Assembly: GCF_022605725.1 (NCBI RefSeq)
Contig: NC_065550.1
Span: forward strand, 6,634,001-6,698,000
DNA from: Anthonomus grandis grandis
Lineage: Eukaryota; Arthropoda; Insecta; Coleoptera; Curculionidae
Direction of reading: 5' to 3'
DNA length: 64,000 nt
Shown here one piece after another: positions 32,161 to 43,329 of this stretch (position 1 is its first letter; each line of letters begins with the position of its first letter). The notes under the pieces are model-generated. The model searched no databases and had not been told where the DNA came from. It saw nothing but the letters and a program-made list of their open reading frames with translations. Both the position numbers and the translations under genes were made by a program.

Positions 32161-34240
32161 TTAATTAATAATAATTTTTTTCTTCAATAAAGAAGGTGAC
32201 GGTTCCCAATTATAACAGATCTGGTCATTTAACATATCTTTGGTATGTAAAATAGTATCTAGTGTTTGAATTTCCAGACGATTTTTCAATTTCGTTTTCA
32301 GCAAAGTTACTTGCGAAAATCTTCGTTCAGCCGCAGCAGATGAATGGGGTAGAGACAAAAGACTTTGCATTAACTTTGTTAAATTTGGAAACATTAATTC
32401 GTTTAAAGTATTTTTCATTAAGAAAATGTTTGACCAGAATGTTTCGAAATCTGTAGCCTCTATTTTTTTTAATTCTCATAAATCAGCTAACATTCTCCAC
32501 TCAATATTTAGGCTTTCAATATCATCCACTAGTTCGGGAAAAAAAGTTTGTACAGGTAATGAAATGCTGGGTATTTCACCAGACATTGCCACTTGCGGGT
32601 TTAAGATTTTAAGAAAATTTAAAACGGGATCACAAAAGTCAAATCTTTTTTTATGTGCGGACAAAGCTCAATATAAAAATCTAACGCTCTTAATTTAAAG
32701 TTATGAACTTCATTTTTTTTAATGTTGGGCTTTGTCATTAAGGCTTCAGTTTTAGCACCAAAATAAATTTAATCTACGGAAAGGAAATTAGATGGATTTT
32801 TACAGTCAACCAAATTAAAATCTATATGATCAATATAGTCTTTTTTTAAATAATTTCTGAGTGACTAGGTTAAAAACCTTTGGTTTCTCAGCTTGAAATT
32901 CCATATTCAATTTGTTTATCAAATCTAGAATATAGGATATAAACGTAAAATACATCTTATATGTAGGGTGTTCCAGGCAATTCAAAATGTTTTTTGTTGA
33001 ATTCAAGTCTTCTTGAAAACATTCACCTCTAAAAAACAGTATTAGAGCATCCCAGTTCTCTAAAGTTCGGTCTACAGCAGCCTAAAGTTAAAATAAGAAA
33101 TATTATTAGTATGTAAAAACCCACGGAAATATATTTTAGGTAATTTACCTGTAAAGAGAGCCATCTGGTTTGAGAGGGATGAAGCATTTTGTGTGGCATG
33201 AAAATTGAAAGCATTCCTGGCGTTTGCTACTATGTGAAAAGTAATTATATATTGACCGGATAAAGTCCTCTACACTCCTTGGAAGCTTTTTTGATGCTGC
33301 TGAAGAGCAAAGGTGGAAGCTATGACAAACACAGCCAAGCACAAAAATGTTAGGTAAAATATTTCTTAACAGCTTTTGCACACCTCCTATGTTCCCCATC
33401 ATTACAGCAGCATTGTCAGATGCAAAACCTAGTAGGTTTTGAATTGGCACCTGTATATTTCCCAAATATTCACAAATGGAATTATAAATGCCTTGGGCAG
33501 TACAGTCTTGCACCCTTAAAAGTCCTAGAAATGTGTCTCTAGATCTTTGGTGTATTTTGTCAAAATCCCGAGCTATAAGAACTAATGATTTTTAGGTACT
33601 TATGTCTGTGGTCTCATCAATTATAAGTGAAAAGTGCTGCTTCTGCAATATACTTGTTATCAAGTTTATTTGTTCCTGAGCTAAACAATCTTTAGTCAAT
33701 TTTGTGGCTTTTGTTCTGTTGCATTTAAGTTTTTTAGCCACATCTGAATCAGGAAAAATTGAAATTAATTAATAGTATTAAGTGATCCTTTATAAGGAAT
33801 GGTAGATTATGCTCACTAATAAATGCTACAAGTTTAAGCTCAGCCCGCCTAACAGACTTCTCCACTTGATTATTTTTTTTACAAAATTTATTATTTTCGG
33901 GGTATTTTTCGCTTTTTCCAAATTCATTTTGTGTAAAGAAGTTTCTTGGTGCCTTTTAAAATGAGGTACACCACCTTTTAGGGTGCTATTACACACTTTG
34001 CAATAAAAGTCCTCATTTTCATGTACATCAAGCCATTTATATGTTACAGTTCATTGCTTTTTAAAATTTTGTTTGTATATTTTTTCTTTCTTCTGCTTTG
34101 CAGGGATTACCTCACTGGTACTTGCTCTGGCTTCTTCGGCACGACTGCAATCAGCAACAGGTTCTATCACTTCTGTGACACTTTTAGAACTTGAGCTTTC
34201 TTGTTCTGCTGTCTCTTGTGGATTAACAGACTGTTTGGGT
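32161..34240 (-). pseudogene. hAT transposase with N-terminal zinc finger, interrupted
   Basis: From about 34240 a Ser/Glu-rich leader runs to a zinc finger (FYCKVCNSTLKGGVPHFKRH...H), interrupted by one TGA before it. Then come LIIDETTDISTYKSL, FASDNAAVMMGNIGGVQKLL, LGCVCHSFHLCSSAASKKLP (33513-33145), PHKMLHPSQTRWLSL, and the dimerisation tail SLPHSSAAAERRFSQVTLLKTKLKNRL (32418-32161). These are the usual blocks of a hAT enzyme, which moves DNA by cut and paste. Frameshifts near 33800 and 33170 and a damaged stretch at 32700-33000 make it inactive. Confidence 0.82.
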
Positions 34241-34907
34241 TTTTTTATTAGGAACCTAAAATATTTATATTTTTTAGTTTCGTATACAATTGCATTAAAA
34301 TATACCGGGAGTCTAAGGAAATTGGTTTGCCATTATATTTTTTTAATTTTAAAGTTAAAATAATAAAATTCGGTGTAGGTAACATTTAAAGTTAAAAAAA
34401 AAACTCTTCTACCTACCTGTCCATTGCAAAATAACTATAATGGGGTGTCTTAGGAATTTATTGTATGTCCTTTCCTTGTTAAAATCTTATCACACACACA
34501 ACTCCTCTAATAGAAACGACTAAAGCTTACTAAGAAAAACGACCAACAAAATTTAACGAAAATTTATATCTGCTAAATTATCGTAAACATAACCTCTATA
34601 GTATAAAATAATCTTATCCTTGTCTTTCTCGCATGGTCTAAGGCAACGACCGTAAAGAGAAGGAACAAGGATAGAAAACAAAGCGTAGCGCGTAGCCTTA
34701 GCGCGAAGATTTACGGTTCCGTTGCGTTTCGGCTTGCGGCGTCGGTTGCCTGTAGGCTGAGGGATTCCATATAAGTTTTTATACTTTACAGACTTTACAC
34801 TTTCAAAAATGGGTATTCGATTTTTTTATCAAACTTTTTAAATGTTTAGGCGAAAAATTAAAGAATTTTATGTGCTTAGCTTTAAAAATAGTAAAATGTA
34901 ATAGATT

Positions 34908-34972
34908 TAGAGGGTAATGTAACAATGTAACTAATTAAGCTGAAATGTAACAGATTTATTACAAATGTAACA
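34908..34972. repeat. Subterminal ATGTAAC repeats of the hAT element
   Basis: Four to five copies of (A/T)ATGTAAC lie within about 65 bp of the right end, and two more lie near the left end (about 31277 and 31322). Short subterminal repeats of this kind are transposase-binding sites in studied hAT elements; that role here is inferred. Confidence 0.6.
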
Positions 34973-34994
34973 AACTGGCAACACTGTATACCTG

Positions 34995-35597
34995 GACCCT
35001 GGACTGCCAATTCAATGAAAAGTAAATGACCACTACTAGGGAGTAGGGGGCAGCCATTTTGCGTGATTGTGTCCTTTCGATGTTGGTCACTCTGACAAAT
35101 TTTAGTTGTGCCAACTGTAGGGAAACAAAACAATTAAAGTTTTTGAGAGGTTATGTTTACAAAAATACAAAATAGAATGCTGAAAGTTACGTATAGGAAA
35201 GAATTTAAGATAGTTGCGTTAGATCTGTGATTTTTCTAGTACTTCTTTAAGAATTTCGTTAAAATTTATGAAAGAAAGTAATACTCACCTAAAATGAGAC
35301 AAAGTTTCAATCAACTTGGAATAGATGCCTGCACTTTAAAATATTTGTTTTAATATTTTGATAATCTTGAATATTATAAATCCTAATACCATGAAAATCA
35401 TGATATTCATTTAAATTTTTGCTTGCATTTACTTAACAAATTCAGTTAAAAACACTTATTTTCTTTCTATTTTTACTATTACGAGTTTTACTTTCCTTCC
35501 ATGTACAGAGCTTCCACATTAATAGGTACAACCATCTATAAAAATCAAAATATAAATGATTTTATGAGGGTTTGTAATTATAAAGGGTTTATATAAA
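34995..35597. other. Remainder of hAT target repeat, then AT-rich DNA
   Basis: The first 125 bp or so continue the repeat that was split by the hAT insertion (GGCAGCCATTTTGCG, TGTGTCCTTTCGATGTTGGTCAC, TTGTGCCAACTG) and match the inverted copy at 43160-43320. From about 35130 the sequence is AT-rich without a gene. Confidence 0.5.
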
Positions 35598-35978
35598 AAA
35601 ATAAATAAATAAAAATAAAAAACGACTTTATTTTATACTCGGTGAGATTCAGCACAGCTGTTGCTAGCCGAGTATTCATAGCAAAAACAAAATATAAGAT
35701 TTCAATAATTACAACAACGTCGAAACATACAGTAAGGTAAATTAAATATTCAAATAAATAGAAAATACAACTGAAAATTGTCCCTAAAAAATCTACAAAA
35801 CAAAAAGTAAATCAAAATAAAAAATAGTCTCTAACAACACAAAATAGTCTCCAGTCTACCAGACAAAAGTAAATCAAAAGCAAAAAAATAAGGCAAAATT
35901 CTCGCCAGAATCCACAAGACAAAAACAAGTGATTAATCAAAAAAAAAAAAAAAACAATAAATAAAATAAGTAAAGTGA

Positions 35979-38734
35979 TTAGTATTTAGAAAAAAGGTAA
36001 CTTTTATACTTCTTTTTAAAAGTCGAAGTTGATTGATTAAACATTTTTATGTTTCCAGGCAAATGATTTAATAAATTAACAGAAGTATAGCTAAAGCAAG
36101 ATTTAAAGAAGCTTCCCTTATGCCTTGGAATTTCATAATAGTCTCTATATCTAGTATCTCGGTTATGAAGGCTTGATCTAGGTGTAATTTTTGCAAATAG
36201 ATAGTTTGGCGATTCAGTTTTGAGCATCCTATGAAGAAAAGAAGCAAAATGAAGCTGCTGTCTGTTCTCAATACTTAACCACTGAAGCTCCTTTAGTCTA
36301 TGGCTGACGTGATCTTTTAAGCGTAGATTAAAAATAAGTCTTATGCAGGAGTTTTGTATTTTTTGTAACTTGTACTTACTACTCATATCAAGACAAGGGC
36401 CATAGACAAAGTTGCAGTAGTTGCACTGGGACAAAACCAGGGTCTCACATAACTGCTTCTTTATACCGAAGTTGAGAAAGTGCCTGCTTTTATATAAATT
36501 ACGCAATGAAAAATAGGATTTTTGTTTAACCCTTGAAATATGTCCCCAAAATCTTAATTTTTCATCGAACCAAACTCCCTAGTTCTTGTACTCTGCAACC
36601 ACTGGTATATCAACACCACCCATTTGAATTTTTATATTCGATTTAGCCCACTCGGTATTTGGCCCAAAGAACATTACTGCGGATTTATTGGGATTTAACT
36701 TTAAACCGTTATTATTTGAATATGTTAATATACTATTTAGCGTTTCATTAAGTCTGTCTTCAGCCGCCTTAAAATTATTTTTTGAGAATTCTGCTCCTAT
36801 TTGGGTGTCATCAGCATACTGACTTAGGTTGCAGCCTCTAACAGATTTCCACATGTCCGCTGTAAAAATAATAAACAACAGTGGCCCCAGTATTGATCCT
36901 TGTGGCACACCCCTCTCCACGCGAAGACTTTCAGATTTATTATTATTTAAAGACACACGCTGCCATCTCCCCTCCAAATAATCCCCGAGCAAATCTAAAG
37001 TTATTTCTTCAAAACCATAATATTTCAGCTTTGCTCGAAAAAGTTTTGGATCCAAAGTATCGAATGCCTTGCTAAAGTCGAGAAACACAACCGCGGACGT
37101 ATATCCACGATCTGATGCCTTAATTATGTTATCAAGAATATTGAGCAGGGCCGTTGCTGTACTAAATCCCTTACGAAAACCAGACTGGCCCTCAAAAAGT
37201 AAATGATTTTCGTGAAAATAGAGCAGCATTTGCTTATATATAAGCCGCTCATATACCTTAGACAAAACACTCAAAAGGCTAATTGGCCTCAAATCTGACA
37301 GTTGTTTTACACCTGGAGTTTTTGGTATAGGAATAACAATAGCTGTCTTCCACTGAGATGGAAAAACACCCGTTTCTATTGATGTATTGAATATATTGGT
37401 CAAAAATGGAATAACAAGAGGACAGCATAGTCTAAGCATGGAAAGAGTTATGCCATCAGCGCCAGCAGCATTCGATCTTAGTTGGGATAGAGCACTTTCA
37501 ACATCCTTTTCAGTAACAAGATTTAACTTAAACCTGCCATTAGTCCCGCGGTTTGTATTATAGTAATTTATTGTGTCTTGGTCGACAGTGGGACATATTT
37601 TGCGTACTGACTCAATAAAAAAATTATGAATCTTGTCTGGGCTATTTAAGTTTAATGGTAAGTTAAAATTATTTTTTGTTTTATTGTAAACATTTAATTG
37701 ATTTATAGATTGCCACATCAACTTATCATTTTTGCTGCTTGTCACATATTCTAGATATGCTTTCTTTTCGCTGCGGACAGCCTGGGTAAACATATTTCTT
37801 AATGTTTTATAGGCCTCCCAGTCTTTGATCTCACGAGATTTTTTATACTTTGACAAAGCTTTATTTCTTTCAGCTTTCATTAACTTGAGAACATCTGTAA
37901 ACCAAGGTGATTTGGGTTTGGTGACTTTAATCCTACGCTTAGGGGCATGTATATCAAATAGAGCAGCTATTAAGTCAGTAAAAAACTGTAGCTTGTCCTC
38001 AACGTTATCGTAGTCTAAAATATTTGTGCAGTTGCACAAATCAGTGTGAAATCGATCAGAATCAAAATATTTAAAATTTCGGTATTCAATATACTTAGGA
38101 ATGGTTGAAGGTACCGTAATATTAATTGAGCAGTATATTAATTGATGATCAGAAATATCATGCAAATCCTTGTGATACACCGGCCCTATCAACAAATTTT
38201 CATTGGAGAGAATAATAACATCTAGTAAGCTAGGGTCAGATGCTGAAATTCTAGTTGGATTAATAACCATTTGTTTAAAATTAAAAGATTCCAAAAAATT
38301 ATCAAAATCGTTACTAATTTTGTTATGACGTAATAAATTAATATTAATATCCCCCAACAGTACCAATTCGTCACACAAGGGCATTATAAACCCGACTGAA
38401 TTTTCTAAAATATAGTGATTACTTTAAATTTAATTGTAAGCCACATTTGTTCCAATGATGCGTTGGAGTCTACTACATTAATTTTATCAACCTGTAAATT
38501 ATCTTTTATATAAGCTCCTACTCCACCCCCTCTAATCCCTCTGTCAACTCTATAAAAATGGTAGCCATCGATATAAATTTCCTCGTCAGATACACTTACT
38601 CCTAGCCAGCTCTCCGAAATCGCCAAAATGTCTAGGTTTAAAGCCAGTAAATAATTTTGTACGTCCTTGATACTAGGCAGCAGGGATCTTACATTCAAAT
38701 GACCGATTTTAAGATATTTTCCTAAAGAATCCAT
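35979..38734 (-). pseudogene. LINE ORF2: endonuclease and reverse transcriptase, three pieces
   Basis: The first piece, 38734-38405, opens MDSLGKYLKIGHLNVRSLLP and covers the N-terminal endonuclease (LDILAISESWL). A small deletion and frame change near 38400 remove the YRPP region. The second piece, 38384-36579, has DELVLLGDININLL, SDHQLIYCSI, the RT blocks AGADGITLSMLRL, LRPISLLSVLSKVYERLI, FLDFSKAFDTLD, RGVPQGSILGPLLFIIF and the catalytic YADD. A TAG at 36579-36581 then interrupts before the C-terminal piece, 36506-35979 (LETLVLSQCNYCNFVYGPC). Only these three lesions were seen. Confidence 0.87.
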
Positions 38735-38796
38735 TGCAAAGTGAAAGGAGTAAATAACAAATAAATTAATAGAGAAAATAAAGGAAAATTATTAGA

Positions 38797-39453
38797 TTAA
38801 TTAAGTAGTTCTTCCAGAAAGCTTTCATTTTTAATTACGATTAAATCATCATTATGACTTTTTCTAGCTAAAATATTACCATTTCTATGCCAAATATATT
38901 TAAAACCGTGATTTTTTAGTTGTAGTTTCGCCTTTTTAAAAAGCTGGTAGGTTAGTGGAGTTAGTTCCTCATCCAAAAAGATGTAGCTTGTTGACTCACC
39001 CAGTCCTATGGCTCTACTCGTTATACGACCCTTCTTCACTCGTGCATCAATAATCATTTTTTTCGCGTCTGCGTTTTCTAGGGTAAGGATAACCTTTGTA
39101 CCACTAGTTTTCGTAGGGACATACTTAATGGTGTTAAATGCGGTTTCAGATACTTGGACATCAATGTAGTTGAAAAGCTTCTTCAATTTTTCCACTGTGG
39201 TTACTTTATCTTCTTCCCTCTGCACTAGACCGGTCACACAAATATTGGACTTGACTTTATTCTGCTCTAAAATATTGTGATAATCCTTAATACTCCGTAC
39301 CTCCCGCTTAAGCAGAGTATTTTTTTTGGATATCTCGGTAATTATGTCAGACAAAACCTTGGCCCTCGCTTTCTCCTCTTCATACTTCTCGTTTAGAAAT
39401 TCCATAGATTTACGCATTTCTCGAAGTTCACCCTGCAGTTCTCTTATTAGCAT
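38797..39453 (-). CDS. LINE ORF1, coiled-coil and RNA-binding part
   Basis: The 218 residues begin with a long heptad coiled coil (LIRELQGELREMRKSMEFLNEKYEEEK in 60 residues), followed by a globular domain with SNICVTGLVQREEDK and FLDEELTPLTYQLFKKAKLQ. This layout of coiled coil then RRM-like fold is common in LINE ORF1 proteins that package the RNA. The N-terminal PHD finger lies in the adjacent frame. The ORF is intact in itself. Confidence 0.75.
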   Translation of the reverse strand: MLIRELQGELREMRKSMEFLNEKYEEEKARAKVLSDIITEISKKNTLLKREVRSIKDYHNILEQNKVKSNICVTGLVQREEDKVTTVEKLKKLFNYIDVQVSETAFNTIKYVPTKTSGTKVILTLENADAKKMIIDARVKKGRITSRAIGLGESTSYIFLDEELTPLTYQLFKKAKLQLKNHGFKYIWHRNGNILARKSHNDDLIVIKNESFLEELLN

Positions 39454-39455
39454 TT

Positions 39456-39704
39456 TTAGTTCCGAATCCTATCACCAGGTACGGAGAAAATTGTAGTTCT
39501 ACGGGAGGATGAGGAAGCATTAAAAGGGCCACTATTAGTGCAATGATTGCAGCTCCAGGGAGCCTTTTCAGCCTGCATTAACCTGGCGTCAACTTCTGAA
39601 ACGCCTCCACAAGATAGATGAAAATAGCCCTTACAGACACCACAATACAGTTTTATTTTTTTGCCTATGGAGGTATTACATTTTTTACAGATTTTACTCG
39701 ACAT
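39456..39704 (-). CDS. LINE ORF1, PHD finger part
   Basis: The ATG at 39704 starts MSSKICKKCNTSIGKKIKLYCG, with CxxC, CxxC, HLSC and WSCNHC spacing of a PHD/RING-like zinc finger, then a Ser/Arg-rich stretch. PHD-like fingers are known in ORF1 proteins of CR1-group LINEs, where ORF1p binds RNA. A TAA at 39456 separates it by two bases, in another frame, from the coiled-coil part. This is most simply explained by a frameshift in one original ORF1. Confidence 0.78.
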   Translation of the reverse strand: MSSKICKKCNTSIGKKIKLYCGVCKGYFHLSCGGVSEVDARLMQAEKAPWSCNHCTNSGPFNASSSSRRTTIFSVPGDRIRN

Positions 39705-39840
39705 AGCGGATTGTAGCCGAAAAACACGTTACTACGGCAACACACAGTAAAAATATATTATTCTGTCAACAACTCAATATATTATTCTATTATAAACAAC
39801 ACAGACGGACAATTCACAATAATTCGGTTTTGAGAAACTG

Positions 39841-41236
39841 AACCAAATACTTTTTAATAAAGATGGTGATACATTAAATACGTATTAAATAAGAAGCAAG
39901 TTACATCGCCTGTTCCAGACTCCAGATAATATACCCAAGCATCGTTTACAAATCGCCAAAAACTAGGCAATCCGCTATACTCATACATCAAACGTCAGCA
40001 TCGTCAACTTCATTACCGTTATTTATACTAGGAGTCGGAAATAATAGTCAGTAACGTATTTTCAGCTTTAGGGCGCGCCGAGCGAAGTAAGGGAAGAGGG
40101 AAATAAATTCAGAGGCGGCAACAATTTCTCTTTAGTTATTATTTATAATACCTATTATAATGGGATAGTAATAAAGAGGTAAATATGTACTTCCTATCTC
40201 CAGCTTATTTCATACAAAGAGTTTCTAGTTTTTGAAAGATAAAATGATTTGAATTTCACATATGGGCTTAGTACCTTTACTATATTTATAAATTCCTATT
40301 ATTCTGTTTTTGAAGGTGGTAGACATTGGTAGAGTAGTAATAAATAGATATAGTTTACACTTGATAACGGTTGGGGATACTACCAACCGAAACATCGTGT
40401 TAAATGTTAAAATAAAGGCATTGCAAGTTCGAGAACCTATTTATTACTTTCCTATTATTCTAATTACGGGTAGAATTTTTAGTAAATAATCAGCGTCGCA
40501 AACCTTAAAACTCTTTCAGGTAGGTCAGGTACCTATAGTCTGCAGTACTAGCTATAAGGGTTGTATCCCTAAAATATCCGTTACGCAGGTATACACACTT
40601 TAGTTCTCAGGTAGGTTATAAGTTGCAGCATAGAGAACTATAATAAAAGGTTTGTTTATTATATTTCTCTAAAATAAAGGCCTTTTATTATATTTCTCTA
40701 TGAGTTGCAGTGCTAGGTTACCTATAGTCGGCAGTATTAGGTACAAGGGTTTTATCGCTAAAATATCCCGTATGAAGGTATACCCACTTTAATTTTCAGG
40801 TAGGTTATAGGTTATTAGTTTAAAACGCTTACTTAAACATTAATTTGGATTATTATTATAACCTATTATTAAATTACGTATTTAAAAGAAACACAAAGCC
40901 AAAGTCAAACTAAAGATAATAGACATAGTTTTCTAGACGGTTTCTGTCTCTGTACCCAACCCAACCCAACTCTCTCTCTCTCCCTTATCTCTCTTTAAAG
41001 CCGACGGTGCCTTTTCGGAATTCCTCGCGCGATTTGGATATACAGGTTTTCGGACGTATGGGGTTCTCCCAAAAAAACAATGTTCATGTAAATTTTTTAT
41101 TAAAAAAGAACAGACAAACTTTGTAATAAGATTTTGTATTTGGGACTTAAACTAACTATAACGTAAAATTATAACGTAAAAAATTATAAATAACTATGAA
41201 ATAAAACTTATATAGTAGCGAGTATACTATGATAGA
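39841..41236. other. Stretch without genes; holds a 189-bp tandem duplication
   Basis: No coding sequence was recognised. ACCTATAGTC starts two similar blocks at 40531 and 40720. A pyrimidine-rich run with repeated CCCAA and CT units lies at 40956-40985. Confidence 0.45.
40531..40815. repeat. Imperfect tandem duplication, 189-bp period
   Basis: Both units contain ACCTATAGTC, GCAGTA, AAGGGTT, CTAAAATATCC, GGTATAC, CACTTTA and TCAGGTAGGTTATA in the same order. The second unit is cut short near 40815. No coding potential or known element was recognised. Confidence 0.75.
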
Positions 41237-42589
41237 TTAGTCATTCGCTATCTGATGTGGTCCAAGAATCGTCACTATCACTACTTTCGAAACCAGGAGT
41301 GATAATAAGAGGTTCAACCATAACTTCAGCTTGCGTATCCAAGTCCCACATTTTTTGTTCTTCTTTAATGACGTGCCCATACACTTCTTCCAATCATCTG
41401 CTGTCACGCCATTAATAGCTTCACTTAACAACAGCTTAACGTCATTTAATTTAAAGGTTGTATTTTTTCTCGCAACTTCACCTTTTATCTGCGCCCATAT
41501 AAGTTCTATCGGATTTAGCTCACAGTGGTATGGAGGTAATCGCAATAGAGTAACTCCACATTTATGCGCCATTTCATCGATAACATATTTAATATACCGG
41601 TCTTTATGTACCCGGACAATATCAAGCAATTGTACTTTTAGCAAATTATCATCAAACTGGATGTCTTTTGATTTTATCCAGTCTATTATGTCGGCTTTCT
41701 GCCAAGCAGACGTAGGTAATTCTTCTACTGTGATACGGCGCATTGTCTATAACGATCACCGAACCGGGTTCCACAAGCCGTAATACTGATGAAAACCACT
41801 TTTGAAATACGTCACTGTTCATGTCTTCATGGTAGTCGCAACTTTTTTTAGATTCGAAAACGTTAAGCCCGCCATCCAAAAATCCAGAGTTACTACCTAT
41901 GTGAATAATAATCAGACGACGGCCCTTACCGGAAGGACATTTCAAGCCTGTCGATAACCCGTCAAGGAATGCTTGCCGTGAGCTTGTGAAATTTAATCCT
42001 GCCATACTTTTGAGCGAGTGTGTCCCTCATTTAACCAAGTCTCGTCAGTATAATATATCTTATTCCCTTTAAGGCTATGGTCACGTATTTGTTTTAAAAA
42101 TTTTCTTCGCCACAACACAATGTCATCTTTCTCAATTAAAAAGCTTTTGCGATTTCGCTTCAAATACCGGAAGCTTAAACCGCGTAATGTTCGCTTTAAA
42201 ACTCCAAGGGATATTTTGGTTAAAGAATCATCATCATCTACTTCAGCCTTAATTTTCTTTAGTGATGGCATTTCATTTCTGAAAAAAAAACTGTGCACTT
42301 TGCGGCGAAGTATATATCTTATATCATCCTCTAGAACAATTTTCTTTCTACCTCTTGTTTCCTTTTTTTGCTTCTTGTTATTAACTTTAAGCGATCGGAA
42401 AACTGTCCTAGGACATAATTTTGTTAAACTTCCGCACAAATTTGCTGCGTCTTCGGCACATAAATCGGGATTTTGAGCGCGAATATTTTCATATACAGTT
42501 TTTACCATTGCATGTTCGCCCATAGTTAAATGTTTTTTCACTTTTTTTGGAAGAGGTTCACGACTAGTCGAAGCTTCTCCCTGTTCCAT
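41237..42589 (-). pseudogene. IS630/Tc1-related transposase with long DDE spacing
   Basis: The ATG at 42589 starts a helix-turn-helix half (DLCAEDAANLCGSLT, ETRGRKKIVLEDDIRYILRR), then the first catalytic Asp in KIYYTDETWLNEGH. A frame change near 42000 leads to FLDGGLNVFESKKSCDYHED and the second Asp in SVIVIDNAPYHSRR; another near 41735 leads to the Glu in LPPYHCELNPIELIWAQIKG. I count about 84 residues between the second Asp and the Glu, far above the usual 34-41. A long interval is reported for the Sailor-type (DD82E) group, to which this likely belongs. With two frameshifts it is inactive. I could not define its terminal repeats. Confidence 0.82.
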
Positions 42590-43139
42590 TATACTAAAAA
42601 TTAATATTTGAAATACACTTTTTTCACAAATTTCACAAACAAAACAACAAAAACACCGTATTAAACACCGAAGAAAAATACCGTAAATTAATAATATTAT
42701 AAGTAATAAAATAAATTTATAATATATATTAATATATATTATTTATTATAATAACGTATAATAACAGAAGCAACTGCAACAGCACTAAAATAAACAATAA
42801 ACCCGCAAACACGCCCATGGGATGTATCAAATCAACGTATAACAAGAAAAGCATGTTTCTGCGTTTATAGGCGTTGCCATTCTGTTAAAAGTAATGACTA
42901 TTTATCTCGCTGCCCCATTTACCGCGAAACAAGAGAGAAAAGGACGAGCAATATACTTGGCACCACTGCGCGCTTTATGCGAGCAAGGCGGGCCTATGAC
43001 AACAGCCACTGAGTTCACACAATTGGAGTAGGCGCGTGTCACCGGCTTTTAATGGATTTTGTATTTAGGGAATTAAATATTATTTTAAGCCACTCTAGTT
43101 GTGTTGCTTGTTGGTTTTTTCTGACGTCACTGACTATTA
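42590..43139. other. AT-rich DNA and unassigned sequence beside the transposase
   Basis: This holds a very AT-rich stretch (42690-42770), followed by more GC-rich DNA (42890-43030) that may belong to the terminus of the IS630-like element. No inverted repeat with the other side of the gene was found. Confidence 0.35.
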
Positions 43140-43159
43140 TAAACGACTTCGACTATAGT

Positions 43160-43320
43160 ATATTTTTTGTTGGCAACACTAAAAATGTTCAAAGTGACCA
43201 TGTGACCAATATGAAAAGGACACAACCACTATAAAAATGGCGGCCACCATGCAGTGGTCATTTTTGGGTATCGTGGCCATATGCATTAGCAGTCCAGGTA
43301 TATTTATAAGTTCGTGTCCG
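43160..43320 (-). repeat. Inverted copy of the hAT target repeat (empty site)
   Basis: Reversed, this segment reads AACTTATAAATATACCTGGA and then continues with matches to the DNA on the far side of the hAT at 34995-35115 (TTGTGTCCTTT, TTGGTCAC, TGCCAAC). It therefore represents the target without the hAT and without the duplicated TATACCTG. The nature of the repeat itself is unknown. Confidence 0.78.
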
Positions 43321-43329
43321 TGGATGAAG

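Larger units (their letters stand above)
31253..34986 (-). mobile_element. hAT element with 8-bp target duplication
   Basis: The ends are CAGTGTTGCCAG on the left (31253) and the same 12 bases reversed on the right (34986). TATACCTG flanks both sides (31245-31252 and 34987-34994), a perfect 8-bp duplication as expected for hAT. The uninterrupted target is present in a related inverted copy near 43294-43315. Subterminal ATGTAAC repeats occur several times within 34908-34972, and near the left end, and may bind the transposase. One transposase gene lies inside on the minus strand. Confidence 0.93.
35598..39840 (-). mobile_element. Nearly complete CR1/Jockey-type LINE
   Basis: This is the best preserved retrotransposon here. 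Reading on the minus strand there is a 5' UTR, ORF1 (PHD finger and coiled coil, 39704-38797), ORF2 (endonuclease and RT, 38734-35979), a 3' UTR of about 350 bp, and a T/A-rich tail ending in ATTTATTTATTT at 35598-35625. Defects are few: a frame change between the two halves of ORF1, a short deletion with frame change in the endonuclease, and one TAG in ORF2. The 5' boundary near 39840 is approximate. Confidence 0.87.

Noticed and set aside
34073..34363. Open plus-strand frame of 96 codons
   Set aside because: It is the antisense shadow of the N-terminal part of the hAT transposase, which has a zinc finger and fits its element.
41331..41783. 150-codon plus-strand frame
   Set aside because: Antisense shadow of the IS630-like transposase, whose catalytic motifs are clear on the minus strand.
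31231..43322. Polinton or foldback element bounded by the inverted 160-bp repeats
   Set aside because: No polymerase, integrase or capsid genes lie between them; the interior consists of independent elements.
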